In this document: piece by piece, positions 49,292 to 60,316 of the stretch
Numbering within the stretch: the first letter of the stretch is position 1
Layout: each line of letters opens with the position of its first letter
Source: Alcanivorax profundi
Lineage (GTDB): Bacteria > Pseudomonadota > Gammaproteobacteria > Pseudomonadales > Alcanivoracaceae
Assembly (NCBI RefSeq): GCF_003597125.1
Contig: NZ_QYYA01000002.1
Location: 496,001 to 560,000, forward strand
DNA: 64,000 nucleotides
Direction of reading: 5' to 3'
Translations under genes and position numbers: made by a program
Notes under the pieces: generated by a model
The model's input: only the letters and a program-made list of their open reading frames with translations
Database searches by the model: none
Told to the model about the DNA's origin: nothing

Positions 49292-49486
49292 CTATTTCTT
49301 GGGCGGCAACAGGGTGACCGGCCTGGCCAGGGCATCGGTCGCTTCAGGCGGCTTGGCATCCAGGTCCTTGCTGGCACCACAGGACACACACTCCATCCAC
49401 TGGCGATCGTCTTCGATGACGCGCTGAATCTTGTCCTGCTGACCACACTCCGGGCACGTGGCCCCGGCAATAAACTGACGTTTCAT
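49292..49486 (-). CDS. yheV: YheV family zinc-ribbon protein
   Basis: 64 residues. MKRQFIAGATCPECGQQDKI followed by MECVSCGASKD has two CXXC pairs, a zinc ribbon as in E. coli YheV (RFIAGAKCPAC). Function unknown. GGGAG lies 5 bases before the ATG. It lies 56 bases downstream of prlC on the same strand, so it is probably co-transcribed with it. Confidence 0.88.
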   Translation of the reverse strand: MKRQFIAGATCPECGQQDKIQRVIEDDRQWMECVSCGASKDLDAKPPEATDALARPVTLLPPKK

Positions 49487-49542
49487 GTTGCTCCCTCTCT
49501 TACACAGGGGCGGCGCAAGCGCCGCTCCTGCGGTGAGGCTCC

Positions 49543-51579
49543 CTAGCCGTTGATACCGGAATGACGCAGCAGCGGTTCCACACTGGGCTCGCGCCCTCGG
49601 AAGGCCTTGAACAGTTCCATGGGTTCGCGGCTGCCGCCCTTGGCAAGAATTTCGCTGCGGAAAGCGCGGCCAGTTTGTTCGTTAAACTCACCGTCTTCTT
49701 CAAAGCGCGAGTAGGCATCGGCAGACAACACTTCCGCCCACTTGTAGCTGTAATACCCCGCCGCATAGCCGCCCGCAAAGATATGGCCAAAGCTGTTGGG
49801 GAAGCGGTTGAACGCCGGCGGCTGAATCACCGACACCTGTTCACGCACATCCTTCAACACGTCATACAGGTTCATGCCCGGCTGGTACTCGGCATGAATC
49901 CGCATGTCGAACAACGAAAACTCCAGCTGACGCACCATCTGCATGGCGCTCTGGAAATTTTTGGCGGCGAGCATTTTTTCCAGTTTTTCCTTCGGCAGCG
50001 GTTCACCGCTTTCAAAGTGACCGGAAATCAGGGCAATGCCTTCTTCGGTCCAGCACCAGTTTTCCAGAAACTGGCTGGGCAGTTCCACCGCATCCCAGGC
50101 GACACCATTGATACCGGAAATCCCGGACACATCCTGCTCGGTCAGCATGTGATGCAGCCCGTGACCGAATTCGTGGAACAGGGTGACCACTTCATCGTGT
50201 GTCAGCAGGCCCGGCTTGCCTCCCGCGGGCGGTGCAAAATTACAGGTCAGGTAGGCCACCGGCGTTTGTACCGATCCATCCGCCAGGCGGCGGCGAATGC
50301 GCGCATCATCCATCCAGGCGCCACCGCGCTTGCCGGTGCGGGCATACATGTCCAGATAGAAGGCCGCGCGAACACTGCCGTCATCATCCACCAGCTCATA
50401 GAAACGCACATCGTCATGCCAGGTTTCCACGTCCTGGCGAGCCCGGAACTGGATGCCGAACAGTTTGCCGACAATCGCAAACATGCCGTTAATCACGGTA
50501 TCTGCCGGGAACCACGGACGCAGCTCTTCTTCGGAAATACTGTAGCGTTCCTCTCGCAAACGCTCGCTCCAGAAACCGATATCCCAGGGCTGCAGGTCAT
50601 CCGCCCCCTGCTCTGCGGCGTACGCTTTCAGTTCAGCCAGTTCCTGTTCTGCCTGCGGCTTGGCCCTTTCGGCCAGGTCTTCCAGGAAGGTCATGACTTC
50701 CTGTACATCGCGGGCCATTTTTGTCGCCAGGGATTTTTCGCCATAGTTGGCAAACCCCAGCAGCTGGGCCTGCTGATGACGCAGCGCCAGAATTTCATCC
50801 ATGATCGCGGCATTGTCGAACTTGCCGGCATGAGGGCCCTGGTCCGACGCCTTGGTGGTCCAGGCGGTGTACATTTCTTCTCGCAACGCAGCGTTCCTGC
50901 AGTGGCTCATCACCGCGATGAACACCGGCGCATCCAGTGTCAGCAACCAGCCTTCCTTGCCTTCCGCGTTGGCTCGATCGGCCGCCCCGGCACGGGCGCT
51001 TTCGGGCAGCCCCTCCAGCTCGGCCTCATCGGTCACGTGCTTGCTCCAGGCCTGGGTGGCATCCAGCACGTTGTCTGAAAAGGTGCTGGTGAGCTCGGAC
51101 AACCGTTTGGAATTGGCCATGTACTCGGCTTTCTTGTCTTCCGGCAGATCCACCCCGGACAAACGAAAATCCCGCAGGGTATTGTCGATATCTTTCTGCT
51201 GGGCCTCGGTCAGCGAATCCCATTGCGCACTGTCGCGCAAGGACTGATAGGCCGCGCACAAGGCCGCGTTCTGTCCCACTTCGGTGCCGTATTCGCTGAG
51301 CAGGGGCAGGCAACTATTGTAGGCATTACGCAGGGCCTCATTCTGGGCAACGGCGTTGAGGTGCCCGGCCGGGCCGAAGGCCTTGCCGAGACGGTCATCT
51401 TCCTCATCCAGCGCCTGCACCAGACTGGCGTAATCAAATTGTCCCGCCGCCAGCACCTGCTCAATACGGGCACGCCCCTGCGCGACCAGCTGCTCGACAG
51501 CGGGCAGCACATGCTCCGGCTTGATCTCGGAGAAGGGCGGAAGGTCGGTGTAATCAATCAGCGGATTGTTGTTGCTCAT
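49543..51579 (-). CDS. prlC: Oligopeptidase A
   Basis: 678 residues, M3 family. The zinc site is FHEFGHGLHHML (HEXXH) with the downstream glutamate in LPSQFLENWCW, and NPLIDYTDLPPFSEIKPEHV is the usual N-terminus. It degrades signal peptides and short oligopeptides in the cytoplasm. E. coli OpdA is 680 residues, so length is normal. Followed by yheV. Confidence 0.97.
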   Translation of the reverse strand: MSNNNPLIDYTDLPPFSEIKPEHVLPAVEQLVAQGRARIEQVLAAGQFDYASLVQALDEEDDRLGKAFGPAGHLNAVAQNEALRNAYNSCLPLLSEYGTEVGQNAALCAAYQSLRDSAQWDSLTEAQQKDIDNTLRDFRLSGVDLPEDKKAEYMANSKRLSELTSTFSDNVLDATQAWSKHVTDEAELEGLPESARAGAADRANAEGKEGWLLTLDAPVFIAVMSHCRNAALREEMYTAWTTKASDQGPHAGKFDNAAIMDEILALRHQQAQLLGFANYGEKSLATKMARDVQEVMTFLEDLAERAKPQAEQELAELKAYAAEQGADDLQPWDIGFWSERLREERYSISEEELRPWFPADTVINGMFAIVGKLFGIQFRARQDVETWHDDVRFYELVDDDGSVRAAFYLDMYARTGKRGGAWMDDARIRRRLADGSVQTPVAYLTCNFAPPAGGKPGLLTHDEVVTLFHEFGHGLHHMLTEQDVSGISGINGVAWDAVELPSQFLENWCWTEEGIALISGHFESGEPLPKEKLEKMLAAKNFQSAMQMVRQLEFSLFDMRIHAEYQPGMNLYDVLKDVREQVSVIQPPAFNRFPNSFGHIFAGGYAAGYYSYKWAEVLSADAYSRFEEDGEFNEQTGRAFRSEILAKGGSREPMELFKAFRGREPSVEPLLRHSGING

Positions 51580-51647
51580 GGGGTCTCGGTCCTGCGTTGT
51601 CTGTACAACCTGAAGGTGGATAATGGACCTTCACGGTGTGTTGCACC

Positions 51648-51727
51648 GTAGGGCGGAAATCGCCTCAGGCGATCTCCGCCGATTTGGCGTTTGATGGCGG
51701 AGATGGACTGGCCCCTTTCCGCCCTAC
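51648..51727. repeat. 80-bp MITE-like palindromic element
   Basis: Outer 12-bp perfect inverted repeats GTAGGGCGGAAA / TTTCCGCCCTAC (51648-51659 and 51716-51727) enclose an inner pair ATCTCCGCC / GGCGGAGAT (51672-51680 and 51696-51704) and a small ATCGCC-TCA-GGCGAT hairpin (51659-51673). No target duplication is clear. It lies between divergent prlC and the carbonic anhydrase gene. Confidence 0.8.
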
Positions 51728-51761
51728 AGTTATTCATTTGTTAATCCAGAGTGTATCAGTG

Positions 51762-52304
51762 ATGGGGATTCGCCGCTTTGAAGACAAGGCCCCGCAGTTG
51801 GGTGAACGGGTATTTGTGGACAGGGATGCCACCGTCATCGGGGAGGTACACCTGGGCGATGACTGCTCGGTGTGGCCCAAGGCGGTGATCCGGGGCGACA
51901 TGCATCGCATCGAAATTGGCGCGCGGGTCAGCATTCAGGATAACGCCGTGCTACACATCACCCATGCCTCCACCTTCAATCCCGGCGGCTACGGGCTGAA
52001 GATCGGCGACGATGTCACCATTGCCCATCAGGCCATGCTGCACGGCTGCACACTGGGTAACCGGGTCATGGTGGGCATGCAGGCAATCATCATGGATGGT
52101 GCTGTGGTGGAAGACGAGGTGATCGTGGCGGCCGGTTCTCTGGTAGGCCCGGGCAAGCGGCTGGAAAGTGGTTTTCTGTACCGCGGCCAGCCCGCCCGGC
52201 AGGCGCGCCCGTTGACCTCGGAAGAAAGGCAGTTCCTGACCTATGTGGCGGGGAATTATGTGCGCCTGAAGGATCGCTATCTGGAGGAAGGGGGGCATGT
52301 GTAA
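51762..52304 (+). CDS. Gamma carbonic anhydrase family protein
   Basis: 180 residues forming a left-handed beta-helix with hexapeptide repeats (VFVDRDATVIGEVHLGDDCS; VWPKAVIRGDMHRIEIGARV). The metal histidines are in HITHAS and IAHQAMLHGC. E. coli YrdA/CaiE-type proteins belong here; carbonic anhydrase activity varies among members. ATG at 51762. It is divergent from prlC with the MITE-like element between. Confidence 0.92.
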   Translation: MGIRRFEDKAPQLGERVFVDRDATVIGEVHLGDDCSVWPKAVIRGDMHRIEIGARVSIQDNAVLHITHASTFNPGGYGLKIGDDVTIAHQAMLHGCTLGNRVMVGMQAIIMDGAVVEDEVIVAAGSLVGPGKRLESGFLYRGQPARQARPLTSEERQFLTYVAGNYVRLKDRYLEEGGHV

Positions 52305-52350
52305 CCCTTGGAAGCGCGCCGCCTTGAAGGAACCAGGTCTTGCAGGACAA

Positions 52351-53346
52351 TCAGATCTGCCACATGAACGACATGTTGCCGAAGCTCAGCGGTTCATCGC
52401 TGTCACGCAGTGGTGAGCTGGAGCCTTGCAAGGTCAGGGTAAAAGAAAAGCGGTCCCAGCGAACGCCGCCGCCAATCACCAGGCCGAGAATGCCGTCGCG
52501 GGTTTCTACCTGATAGGGCCCACTGTGCGCTTCCAGATAGGAATAGCCGATATATTCCCCAAACGTGGCAATAAAGGCTTCCCAGCCAAAACCGTGTCCA
52601 TCGAACAACCCCACCAATGAACCCGCCGTGCCGATACCCGCATAATCCGGTATGAAATTACGCGGCAGGTTTCTGCCAAAGCGCAGGAAGCCCCCCGCCG
52701 AGGCGGTGGCATGGAAATTATTGGCATCCACGCCAGCGGCATATCCCAACTCGGTCTGCCAGCCACTGTCTGAAACCCGCTGCCACGCCCGGCGTGCATG
52801 GATAACGTACGCACCACCAATCACATCCGGCCCAAGCTGGTATTCCCAGCCCTGCGGCTCGGTAGAACCGGTGATGCGATGCACCATTTTCTGACTTTGC
52901 TCCGCACCGGAGTCTTCCCCGACCACACCGATACGCACGCCATAACCGGTCAGACTGTCTGCCCCCCAGCTGAACAGGCCGGCTTCCAGGTTGCTGTAGC
53001 CGATGTAGGGCAGGTCCTGGTAATCCGGCGTAGTCCGGCTGATATCTGAAGGCGTGATCATGGCCTGCTCAAGGCTCAGGGTCATGGCATTCTGTCGATC
53101 TCTCACCCCCACTCCCGGCAAGGGGGAAAGCCCTTTTGCCAACGAGCAGGTCACAGAGCCTGCCTGGCCGCAATCATGCCCATCCCCCACCCAGCTGAGG
53201 CGAACGCCATTGGTATATTGCCCATCAGAACCGACGAACAGATCGTTATCCCAGGAAAAACCTAACGTCGATGCGGAGGCTGCTACAGGCAAAGCGATAA
53301 TAAAGAGACCCAGGCTCGATGCACGGGCCAACAGCGGTGTGGACAT
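52351..53346 (-). CDS. LpxR-like lipid A deacylase family protein (DUF2219)
   Basis: 331 residues with a signal peptide ending AASA near residue 25. GFSWDNDLFVGSDGQYTNGV carries the Asn-Asp pair and the following YTNG of LpxR, and KMVHRITGSTEPQGWEYQLG holds the likely catalytic histidine region. It ends in an outer-membrane barrel signature with final residues MWQI. LpxR removes the 3'-acyloxyacyl group of lipid A in Salmonella. Activity here is inferred. Confidence 0.85.
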   Translation of the reverse strand: MSTPLLARASSLGLFIIALPVAASASTLGFSWDNDLFVGSDGQYTNGVRLSWVGDGHDCGQAGSVTCSLAKGLSPLPGVGVRDRQNAMTLSLEQAMITPSDISRTTPDYQDLPYIGYSNLEAGLFSWGADSLTGYGVRIGVVGEDSGAEQSQKMVHRITGSTEPQGWEYQLGPDVIGGAYVIHARRAWQRVSDSGWQTELGYAAGVDANNFHATASAGGFLRFGRNLPRNFIPDYAGIGTAGSLVGLFDGHGFGWEAFIATFGEYIGYSYLEAHSGPYQVETRDGILGLVIGGGVRWDRFSFTLTLQGSSSPLRDSDEPLSFGNMSFMWQI

Positions 53347-53401
53347 ACCTTTCTCTCAACAGATTATGTGGTTGCCCCCGAAAGGCCGCCCTGCAGCAAT
53401 A

Positions 53402-53847
53402 TCAGAAACGCCAGCGCCGCTGCATGACCAGGAAGGCAAACGATGCCGACCAGGTAATCAAAATCAATCCATTGAGAGCTTCCACCCCCGCCACTAGCCG
53501 CAAGGTGCCCATGGGATAGAGATCCCCGAGCCCCAATGAGGTATAGCAGGCTGCCGAAAAATACAGGTGATCCAGGAAACTGCCATCCACGGCGCCTCCC
53601 AGATTCATGGCGGTATCGTTATTGTCGATCCAGAAATAAATGAGGCCGTAGAGCGAAATTTCAACCATGTGCGCAGCGAACATGATGATCACCACCACAA
53701 GAATTTCACCCCGTACCCGCTGCTTCCAACGCTTGAGCAATTCGGACAGCCCGGCCAGAGTCCAAAAATGCAGGGTGACAGTGACAAGCACCATGGCCAG
53801 CGAGACCACCGAAGCATAAATCACCTCATACATCACCCCACCTTCCA

Positions 53848-53851
<4 letters not shown>
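53402..53851 (-). CDS. Two-helix ion channel with altered filter
   Basis: 149 residues. Three hydrophobic segments (~8-30, ~49-72, ~115-140) and a pore loop FSAACYTSLGLGDLYPMGTL fit the Ion_trans_2 fold. The filter reads GLGD where K+ channels have GYGD, so potassium selectivity is uncertain. Its ATG overlaps the aroE stop in an ATGA, so it is translated with aroE; ATG six codons later is also possible. Confidence 0.75.
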
Positions 53852-55607
<1,756 letters not shown>

Positions 55608-56156
55608 TCAGGCGCGCAGGGTCTGGCCGCTTTCCAGATCGATAATGGTAGAGGGTTTGCTCGCGCGGTCACAGGCGCCGGACACAATAAAGTCCAGCCG
55701 ATCCCCAAGCTGGCGCGCCACCTGAAACCGGTTTCGGGTAGACGGACGCCCGGACAGGTTGGCACTGGTAGAAATGATCGGGTGCCCGACCAGCCGACAC
55801 AACTCCCGTGCCAGCGGGTGATCCGGCACCCGGATCGCCACCTTGCGATGCTTGCCGGTCACCCACGCTGGCACACTGGGCCCCGCCTCTACCAGATAGG
55901 TACGGGGCGCCGGCCATTCACGGCCCAGCTGCTCGTGCTGGCGTGCATCCAGTACCACATGGGGCGCCAGCTGCTCCAGATCCGCGCCGATCAGAATCAG
56001 CCCCTTGTGCTCCGGGCGCTGCTTGATCGCCAGCAGGCGCATGACTGCCGTCCGACTGAAAGGGTCACAACCGAGCCCGTAGACGGATTCGGTAGGGTAA
56101 GCCACCACACCGCCTGACTGGATGATGTGTGCGGCACTGAGAAGATGCTGATACAT
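55608..56156 (-). CDS. tsaC: Threonylcarbamoyl-AMP synthase
   Basis: 182 residues, YrdC domain only. [20 protein letters not shown] and [13 protein letters not shown] bind the substrate, and [15 protein letters not shown] is the nucleotide site. It makes the t6A precursor for tRNAs reading ANN codons. The short TsaC form is used, not Sua5. ATG at 56156 follows AGGA. It precedes hemF, as in Pseudomonas. Confidence 0.95.
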   Translation of the reverse strand: MYQHLLSAAHIIQSGGVVAYPTESVYGLGCDPFSRTAVMRLLAIKQRPEHKGLILIGADLEQLAPHVVLDARQHEQLGREWPAPRTYLVEAGPSVPAWVTGKHRKVAIRVPDHPLARELCRLVGHPIISTSANLSGRPSTRNRFQVARQLGDRLDFIVSGACDRASKPSTIIDLESGQTLRA

Positions 56157-56175
56157 GACAGGTCCTGCGGGATTA

Positions 56176-56246
56176 GGGAGCCTCTGAATAACTCCTTGCG
56201 TACTCAGCGTGTCCTGGAGCGTGCAAGGAGTTATTCAGAGGCTCCC
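56176..56246. repeat. 24-bp perfect inverted repeat, MITE-like
   Basis: Left arm 56176-56199, right arm 56223-56246, identical in inverted form over 24 bases (beginning GGGAGCCTCTGAATAACTCC), with a 23-base loop. As RNA it is a strong hairpin in both directions. It lies between dprA and tsaC, both on the minus strand. No target duplication is obvious. Confidence 0.9.
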
Positions 56247-56284
56247 AAGGAAAAGCGCGAACTTACCCTGCCCGCAGGCCTGAC

Positions 56285-57355
56285 TCAAGACGTATGGCTG
56301 GCAGAGCGCTTCAGGTATCCCCCTGAGACCCTTTCCACCCAGCCTTCCAACTCCAGATCCGACAGCTGCCCGGCCAACTCATTCATCGGCAGCCCACTAC
56401 GCGCCTGTAACACATCCATGGAATTGAGCCCCGAGGTCAAATGCTGCAGCAACGCGGGCTGGGCGGCGTCTTCCCTGACGCCGCTGGATTCCACACAACG
56501 CCGGAAGTCACCGAATGCCTGGAAGATATCGTCCACCGATTCCAGCCAGTTAGCGCCGTCACGTAGCAACTGGTGACAGCCCTTACTGAGGGGATTGTGA
56601 ATACTGCCCGGAATGGCGAAGACCTCTCGCCCCTGAGACAAGGCCGTGCGCGCCGTAATGAGAGAACCACTGCGCAACGCCGCTTCTACCACCAGAGTCC
56701 CGAGTGACAACCCGCTGATGATACGATTACGCAGGGGAAACTGGGACGGCAGCGGCGCTGAGCCCGGTGCGAATTCTGTCACCACAGCCCCCCCGCTATC
56801 GACAATCTGTCCGGCCAACATGGCGTTGCGAGGCGGGTAAATTCGGTCCGGACCACTGCCTAGAACCGCAACGGTGTTGCCAGTCGCCAGCGCCCCGCGA
56901 TGAGCGGCAGCATCGACCCCCAGCGCCAGCCCGCTCACCACCACAAAGCCGGCAGCGGCCAGCTGGCGCGAAAAACGTCGACTGTTGTCGAGACCGTCCG
57001 CAGAGGCATTACGGGCTCCGACAATCGCCAATGCCGGCGCATGCAGGGTGTCCATTTGCCCGCGCACAGCCAGTACTCCGGGCGGATCCTGAATATCCGC
57101 CAGCAACGCGGGATACTCCTCATCACCCAGCGCAATCCATCGCCAGCCCTGCTCTCGTAGGTGTGCGTAGTGGGCAGACAACGAGCCCGTATTATCCAGC
57201 AGACGCGCCCGCTCTTTTAGCCCGGCAGGCAACAAGGGGAGAAACTCGGATACTGGTGCGGAGGCGATCCGATGTTGTTTCAGTGCGCGGCCCAGAGCCG
57301 CGGATGACGGGGAAAACAACGCCTGCAACAGCAGGCGTTTGAATTGTCCGTCCAT
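56285..57355 (-). CDS. dprA: DNA-processing protein DprA
   Basis: 356 residues. A N-terminal helical region precedes the Rossmann-like core: LAIVGARNASADGLDNSRRF, VVSGLALGVDAAAHRGALAT, LPSQFPLRNRIISGLSLGTL and VFAIPGS. A C-terminal winged-helix (MDVLQARSGLPMNELAGQLS) completes it. DprA loads RecA on incoming single-stranded DNA in natural transformation, and is retained in many non-competent bacteria. It lies between a LysM protein and tsaC. Confidence 0.96.
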   Translation of the reverse strand: MDGQFKRLLLQALFSPSSAALGRALKQHRIASAPVSEFLPLLPAGLKERARLLDNTGSLSAHYAHLREQGWRWIALGDEEYPALLADIQDPPGVLAVRGQMDTLHAPALAIVGARNASADGLDNSRRFSRQLAAAGFVVVSGLALGVDAAAHRGALATGNTVAVLGSGPDRIYPPRNAMLAGQIVDSGGAVVTEFAPGSAPLPSQFPLRNRIISGLSLGTLVVEAALRSGSLITARTALSQGREVFAIPGSIHNPLSKGCHQLLRDGANWLESVDDIFQAFGDFRRCVESSGVREDAAQPALLQHLTSGLNSMDVLQARSGLPMNELAGQLSDLELEGWVERVSGGYLKRSASHTS

Positions 57356-57428
57356 CGCCCACCTCCTTGTGTGCGTTGACGGTTTATCGGGACTGAAAGC
57401 TGGCGAGCGCAGACGCCGGGTCAGGGTC

Positions 57429-58502
57429 TCAGTAGCTTCCCACCGGGCTTTCAGCAGAGTCGTTCATGTAGATCGGGCGACTGGATTCCATGATCAAGCC
57501 GTAGCTGACTTTATCGAACACCCGGAAGATTACCAGCGACCCGGTCTTCTCGCGGGGCAACTGGACATTATCCCCCAACTGGCGGTCACGAACGATTTCA
57601 CCGGCACCAAAGATATCCAGCACATTCCCTTCCTTCAGACCATCACGTAGCCCTTTATTCAGGACCACCACATCGTTGCGAGCCACACTGTTGATGCGGT
57701 CGAAGAAACGGATAATCTTGGCTTCTACCTTGGTATCCGGCGCAGAGGGATACAACACTGCCCGTACGCGACGATCCTCGGTGGAGAAAATCCGGTCATC
57801 AATGCGGATATCTTCTGTGGAACTGGTTACCCGCAGGCTGAGCATCTCGCCCTCATGGTTGGAGACTCGCCCCAGACCGATCTGACGGGCTTCGTAGCCC
57901 AGCACTTCCTTGGTTTCCGGGTCCACATATTGCTCCCCGGTACGATAAATGCCGTAGCCTTGCTCAAGGCCCTCCCACTGCGTGCGGGTGTCACGGGCGT
58001 ACACCGTATCGCCCTCACCAAAGACCACACGACGATCGCGGCCGCCAACAAGATAGGGGGCCTCCTGGATTTCCTGACGGGTAACCACCAGGCCTTCCTT
58101 CAAATACGCCGCAATGGCACTGGCAGGGATCGCCGGGATGGCTTCATCGTTGGCAATTTCACGCACTTTCGGGGACAGCTTGACCACCCCGTTGTTCATG
58201 ACTTGTTCCTGGACGCCACGCTCAACGCTCAGCCGGGGCTCGCCATTCACATAGGAAAGACGGATTTCATCACCGGGATAAATCAGATGAGGATTGCTGA
58301 TTTCCTCATTGATCTGCCAGATTTCCGGCCACTGCCAGGGCTCTTCCAGAAAACGGCCACTGATATCCCACAGGGTGTCGCCGTTTTTCACGTAATATTT
58401 GCTGGGATGCCCGTCTTTCAGGGTGACGGCGGCGGAGGCCAGAGTGGCAACCGATAGCATCAACCCGACAGTGAAGGCGCGCTGGACCGATTTCATCATC
58501 AT
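57429..58502 (-). CDS. LysM domain protein
   Basis: 357 residues with a signal peptide ending SAA near residue 25. The LysM domain ([39 protein letters not shown]) lies at ~36-85 and should bind peptidoglycan; the remaining ~270 residues have no domain that I recognise. The Pseudomonas homologue (a LysM protein next to def) keeps the same place. It is divergent from def. Three ATGs are in tandem; the first has AAGGA 5 bases upstream. Confidence 0.88.
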   Translation of the reverse strand: MMMKSVQRAFTVGLMLSVATLASAAVTLKDGHPSKYYVKNGDTLWDISGRFLEEPWQWPEIWQINEEISNPHLIYPGDEIRLSYVNGEPRLSVERGVQEQVMNNGVVKLSPKVREIANDEAIPAIPASAIAAYLKEGLVVTRQEIQEAPYLVGGRDRRVVFGEGDTVYARDTRTQWEGLEQGYGIYRTGEQYVDPETKEVLGYEARQIGLGRVSNHEGEMLSLRVTSSTEDIRIDDRIFSTEDRRVRAVLYPSAPDTKVEAKIIRFFDRINSVARNDVVVLNKGLRDGLKEGNVLDIFGAGEIVRDRQLGDNVQLPREKTGSLVIFRVFDKVSYGLIMESSRPIYMNDSAESPVGSY

Positions 58503-58646
58503 CGGATTCCTTTTATCATTATTGGACTCATCCCCAAGAGCTGCCGTGCGTCCTTGAGGCAGGCACGGTTTCTTTTGGATATTAGCAATGCGATCATATA
58601 TTTAGCAACCAAATTTCGAGTGCTATCGCAACTGCCGAGAACGTAC

Positions 58647-59153
58647 ATGGCCAAACTGGAAATACTGGAATTCCCTGACCCCCGGCTACGAACCGTAGCA
58701 AAGCCGGTGGAAAAGGTGGATGACGAGCTTCGCAAACTGATCGACGACATGTTCGAAACCATGTACGACGCCCCCGGGATTGGCCTGGCCGCCACCCAGG
58801 TGAACGTACACAAGCGTGTCATCGTCATGGACCTGTCCGAAGACAAGTCCGAGCCACGGGTGTTCATCAACCCGGAAATCACTCCGCTCACCGACGATCT
58901 TGCCCCCTACGAGGAAGGCTGCCTGTCGGTCCCCGGCTTCTATGAGAAGGTCAAGCGCCCGGCACGGGTGAAGATCAAGGCGCTGGACCGGGACGGTAAT
59001 GTTTTCGAGGAAGAGGCCGACGAGCTTCTGGCCACCTGTATCCAGCATGAAATTGATCACCTGGAAGGCAAGCTGTTCGTGGACTACGTCTCACGCCTGA
59101 AGCGCGACCGGATCAAGAAGAAGCTGGAGAAAGTGCACCGGCTGCAGGGGTGA
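58647..59153 (+). CDS. def: Peptide deformylase
   Basis: 168 residues. [11 protein letters not shown] (motif 1), [10 protein letters not shown] (2) and [14 protein letters not shown] (3, with HEXXH) bind the metal and substrate. It removes the formyl group from new proteins, the counterpart of fmt downstream. ATG at 58647 gives [20 protein letters not shown]. The gap to fmt is 182 bases and holds a degenerate repeat. Confidence 0.97.
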   Translation: MAKLEILEFPDPRLRTVAKPVEKVDDELRKLIDDMFETMYDAPGIGLAATQVNVHKRVIVMDLSEDKSEPRVFINPEITPLTDDLAPYEEGCLSVPGFYEKVKRPARVKIKALDRDGNVFEEEADELLATCIQHEIDHLEGKLFVDYVSRLKRDRIKKKLEKVHRLQG

Positions 59154-59156
59154 AAA

Positions 59157-59320
59157 GCAGCTGACAGCTTCGAGCGACCAGCTGCGAGGCGCGATCGCAC
59201 TCCTTGATTGATTCACCTCAGTGCCCGCGCCCAAACCGCAAACGCGGCTGATTCGCTTCAGCCTGCACACATCATCAATCGCGTAGAGGCTCGCAGCTCA
59301 TAGCTCGTAGCTCACCGCTC
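59157..59320. repeat. AGCT-rich degenerate repeats between def and fmt
   Basis: AGCTGACAGCTTCGAGCGAC near 59159 and a run of AGCTC words (GCTCGCAGCTCATAGCTCGT, then AGCTCACCGCTC, 59289-59320). They resemble the AGCTTTG array at 29049 in composition, not in exact unit. No other feature is seen in this gap. Confidence 0.5.
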
Positions 59321-59335
59321 TAAAGAGGCCGTTCA

Positions 59336-60316
59336 TTGAAACCCCTACGTCTCGCCTTCGCCGGCACCCCGGATTTCGCCGCCGCCAGCCTGCAGGCCGT
59401 ACTCGACAGCCCGCATGAAGTGGTAGCCGTACTCACCCAGCCGGACCGCGCTGCCGGCCGCGGCAAGAAGGTCCAGATGAGTCCGGTGAAACAGCTCGCT
59501 CTGGCCCATCACATAGACGTACTGCAACCGGAAAACCTCAAGGGCGAGGCCATTCGCCAGCAGCTGCGCGACCTGAATCTGGATGCCCTGGTGGTGGTCG
59601 CCTACGGCCTGATCATTCCCCAGGCCGTGCTCGACATCCCGCGGCTGGGCTGCCTGAACGTGCACGGCTCCCTGCTGCCCCGCTGGCGTGGGGCAGCGCC
59701 AATCCAGCGCGCCATCAGCGTGGGCGACACCGAGACCGGCAACACCATCATGCAGATGGAAGCCGGGCTTGATACCGGCCCCATGCTGCTCAGCGAAGCG
59801 CTACCCATCGGTGACAGCGAGACCGGCGGCGAGCTGCACGACCGGCTGGCTGCCCAGGGCGCTCGCCTGCTGGTCACCGTACTGAATGATCTGGAGCCGT
59901 ATCTGGCCAACGCCACCGTGCAGCCTGACGACGGTGTCACCTACGCCCACAAACTCAGCAAGGCGGAAGGGCAGCTGGATTTCCGCCTGCCCACGCGCGC
60001 CCTGTATAACCGCATTCGTGCCTTCAACCCCTTTCCTGTCGCGTGGGTGCCTTTGAAAGGCCAACCCATGCGCGTCTGGAAAGCCAGCGAAAGCCCCCTG
60101 CCCGGCAAGGATGACGACGAACCCGGCCATATCCTCAACGTGGATGACAACGGCATTCAGGTGGCCACCGGTGATGGCATCCTGACGCTGGAAGAGCTGC
60201 AACTGCCCGGCAAACGGCGCATGGCCGTAGCGGACCTGTTGCGTGGCAACCCCGACCTGTTCCAGGTGGGCGAGCCTCTTGGTGATCCGCTGGATACAGA
60301 CCGTGGCGACGCCTGA
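59336..60316 (+). CDS. fmt: Methionyl-tRNA formyltransferase
   Basis: 326 residues. AFAGTPDFAAASLQAVLD, LNVHGSLLPRWRGAAPIQRA (catalytic HGSLLPRWRG) and QMEAGLDTGPML are Fmt motifs; the C-terminal domain contacts initiator tRNA. The start is TTG at 59336, supported by AGAGG 7 bases upstream and by LRLAFAGTPDFAA aligning with E. coli Fmt. def-fmt-rsmB is the standard order. Confidence 0.96.
   Translation: MKPLRLAFAGTPDFAAASLQAVLDSPHEVVAVLTQPDRAAGRGKKVQMSPVKQLALAHHIDVLQPENLKGEAIRQQLRDLNLDALVVVAYGLIIPQAVLDIPRLGCLNVHGSLLPRWRGAAPIQRAISVGDTETGNTIMQMEAGLDTGPMLLSEALPIGDSETGGELHDRLAAQGARLLVTVLNDLEPYLANATVQPDDGVTYAHKLSKAEGQLDFRLPTRALYNRIRAFNPFPVAWVPLKGQPMRVWKASESPLPGKDDDEPGHILNVDDNGIQVATGDGILTLEELQLPGKRRMAVADLLRGNPDLFQVGEPLGDPLDTDRGDA

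Noticed and set aside
49561-51078. 505-codon open frame on the plus strand
   Set aside because: Antisense to prlC, which has an intact HEXXH and normal length; no domain in the antisense product.
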